NCBI GenBank assembly: GCA_022570795.1
Contig: JAKUDP010000001.1
Location: 744,001-808,000, forward strand
Direction: 5' to 3'
Length of the DNA: 64,000 bases
Source: Sphaerulina vaccinii
Lineage: Eukaryota; Ascomycota; Dothideomycetes; Mycosphaerellales; Mycosphaerellaceae
The position numbers were made by a program, and so were the translations under genes. Positions 63,901-64,000 of the stretch are shown one piece after another (positions within the stretch are counted from its first letter, which is position 1; each line of letters starts with the position of its first letter). Under the pieces are notes generated by a model, which saw only the letters and a program-made list of their open reading frames with translations, was not told where the DNA came from and made no database searches.

Positions 63901-64000
63901 TGGCCACGAGGATGGCGCATCCAACCCAAAAGATCTCGAACGTGAAGGATTCGAATGCTGTATGCTGATTGGTGTTCCAAGAACGACGTACCTGACAACC
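60942..64000. other. Right-end region: KSP1 upstream DNA and unresolved sequence
   Basis: 61.0-62.6 kb probably contains the KSP1 promoter and long leader; CT/GA-rich tracts occur near 61330-61450. No gene is recognised up to about 62670. Beyond that lie overlapping minus-strand frames described separately. Confidence 0.4.
62674..63907 (-). other. Possible gene or gene relic near the right edge
   Basis: One minus-strand frame is open from 63907 to 63083 except for a single TGA at 63560-63562 and has protein-like stretches (PIISSKYNTLAVRLPAAVA, WLHDVQKAWQSGLSGHEAI). It overlaps another frame open from about 63240 to 62674 (SGDYWSPTSTCVNTIAYEIM). An intron could connect them, but no splice pair stands out and no family was recognised. 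Frames of this length also occur by chance at this base composition. Confidence 0.22.

Noticed and set aside
1..64000. CRISPR arrays, insertion sequences, LTR elements, biosynthetic cluster or viral insert
   Set aside because: No spaced repeats, terminal repeats, transposase, reverse transcriptase, polyketide/peptide synthase or viral proteins were seen on either strand.

Overview
This is a nuclear genome segment from a filamentous ascomycete (Pezizomycotina). The closest fit by gene content and style is a dothideomycete, but that placement is inference. The genes are eukaryotic, with short GT-AG introns (about 50-120 bp), CTAAC/CTAAT-like branch sites before acceptors, C-rich third codon positions, long Ser/Pro-rich disordered tails and roughly 300-2500 bp between genes. 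The HOG1 kinase, group III G-alpha and filamentous-type chitin synthase reconstruct almost residue for residue once introns are removed. I saw no rRNA, tRNA, CRISPR array, transposon or plasmid-like sequence.

Layout. 1.6-3.6 kb: two small Ser-rich hypothetical genes and a stretch of interrupted coding-like sequence. 4.2-15.4 kb: mitochondrial ferredoxin-NADP reductase ARH1 (-), a four-TM protein with a long tail (+), an SRF1-type membrane protein (+), a Pif1-family helicase with an apparent ubiquitin-like domain and a Cys-rich insert (+), and a 2EXR/F-box-like gene (+). 16.6-23.4 kb: KRE6/SKN1 beta-1,6-glucan protein (+), a SAM methyltransferase (+), and a membrane-anchored GH92 alpha-mannosidase (-). 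25-28.4 kb: a RAD5/HLTF-like SNF2-RING ATPase (+). 29-37.7 kb: a block of four minus-strand genes, the SWI3/RSC8 remodeller subunit, AVL9, ETF-alpha and HOG1 MAP kinase. 40.2-49.6 kb: group III G-alpha (+), chitin synthase (+), FYV7 (-) and an Atos-like protein (+). 50.2-60.9 kb: a secreted Vgb-like beta-propeller (+), a multi-TM protein with a disordered tail (-), a second 2EXR-type gene (+) and a KSP1/RAN1-like kinase (-). The last 3 kb has no secure gene.

Function. Three enzymes act on wall polysaccharides or glycans (KRE6, GH92 mannosidase, chitin synthase). Three signalling proteins would control stress, nutrient and growth responses (HOG1, GanB-type G-alpha, KSP1). Others serve chromatin and DNA maintenance (SWI3/RSC8, SNF2-RING, Pif1), mitochondrial electron transfer (ARH1, ETF-alpha), rRNA processing (FYV7) and secretion or lipid regulation (AVL9, SRF1). 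This is ordinary core-chromosome content, not a biosynthetic or effector cluster. I did not find a clearly new multi-gene system. The most unusual items are the domain make-up of the Pif1-like helicase, a decayed tandem duplication of the 3' end of the SWI3/RSC8 gene, a possible N-myristoylated methyltransferase, and a 200-codon stop-free but ATG-free leader in frame with G-alpha.
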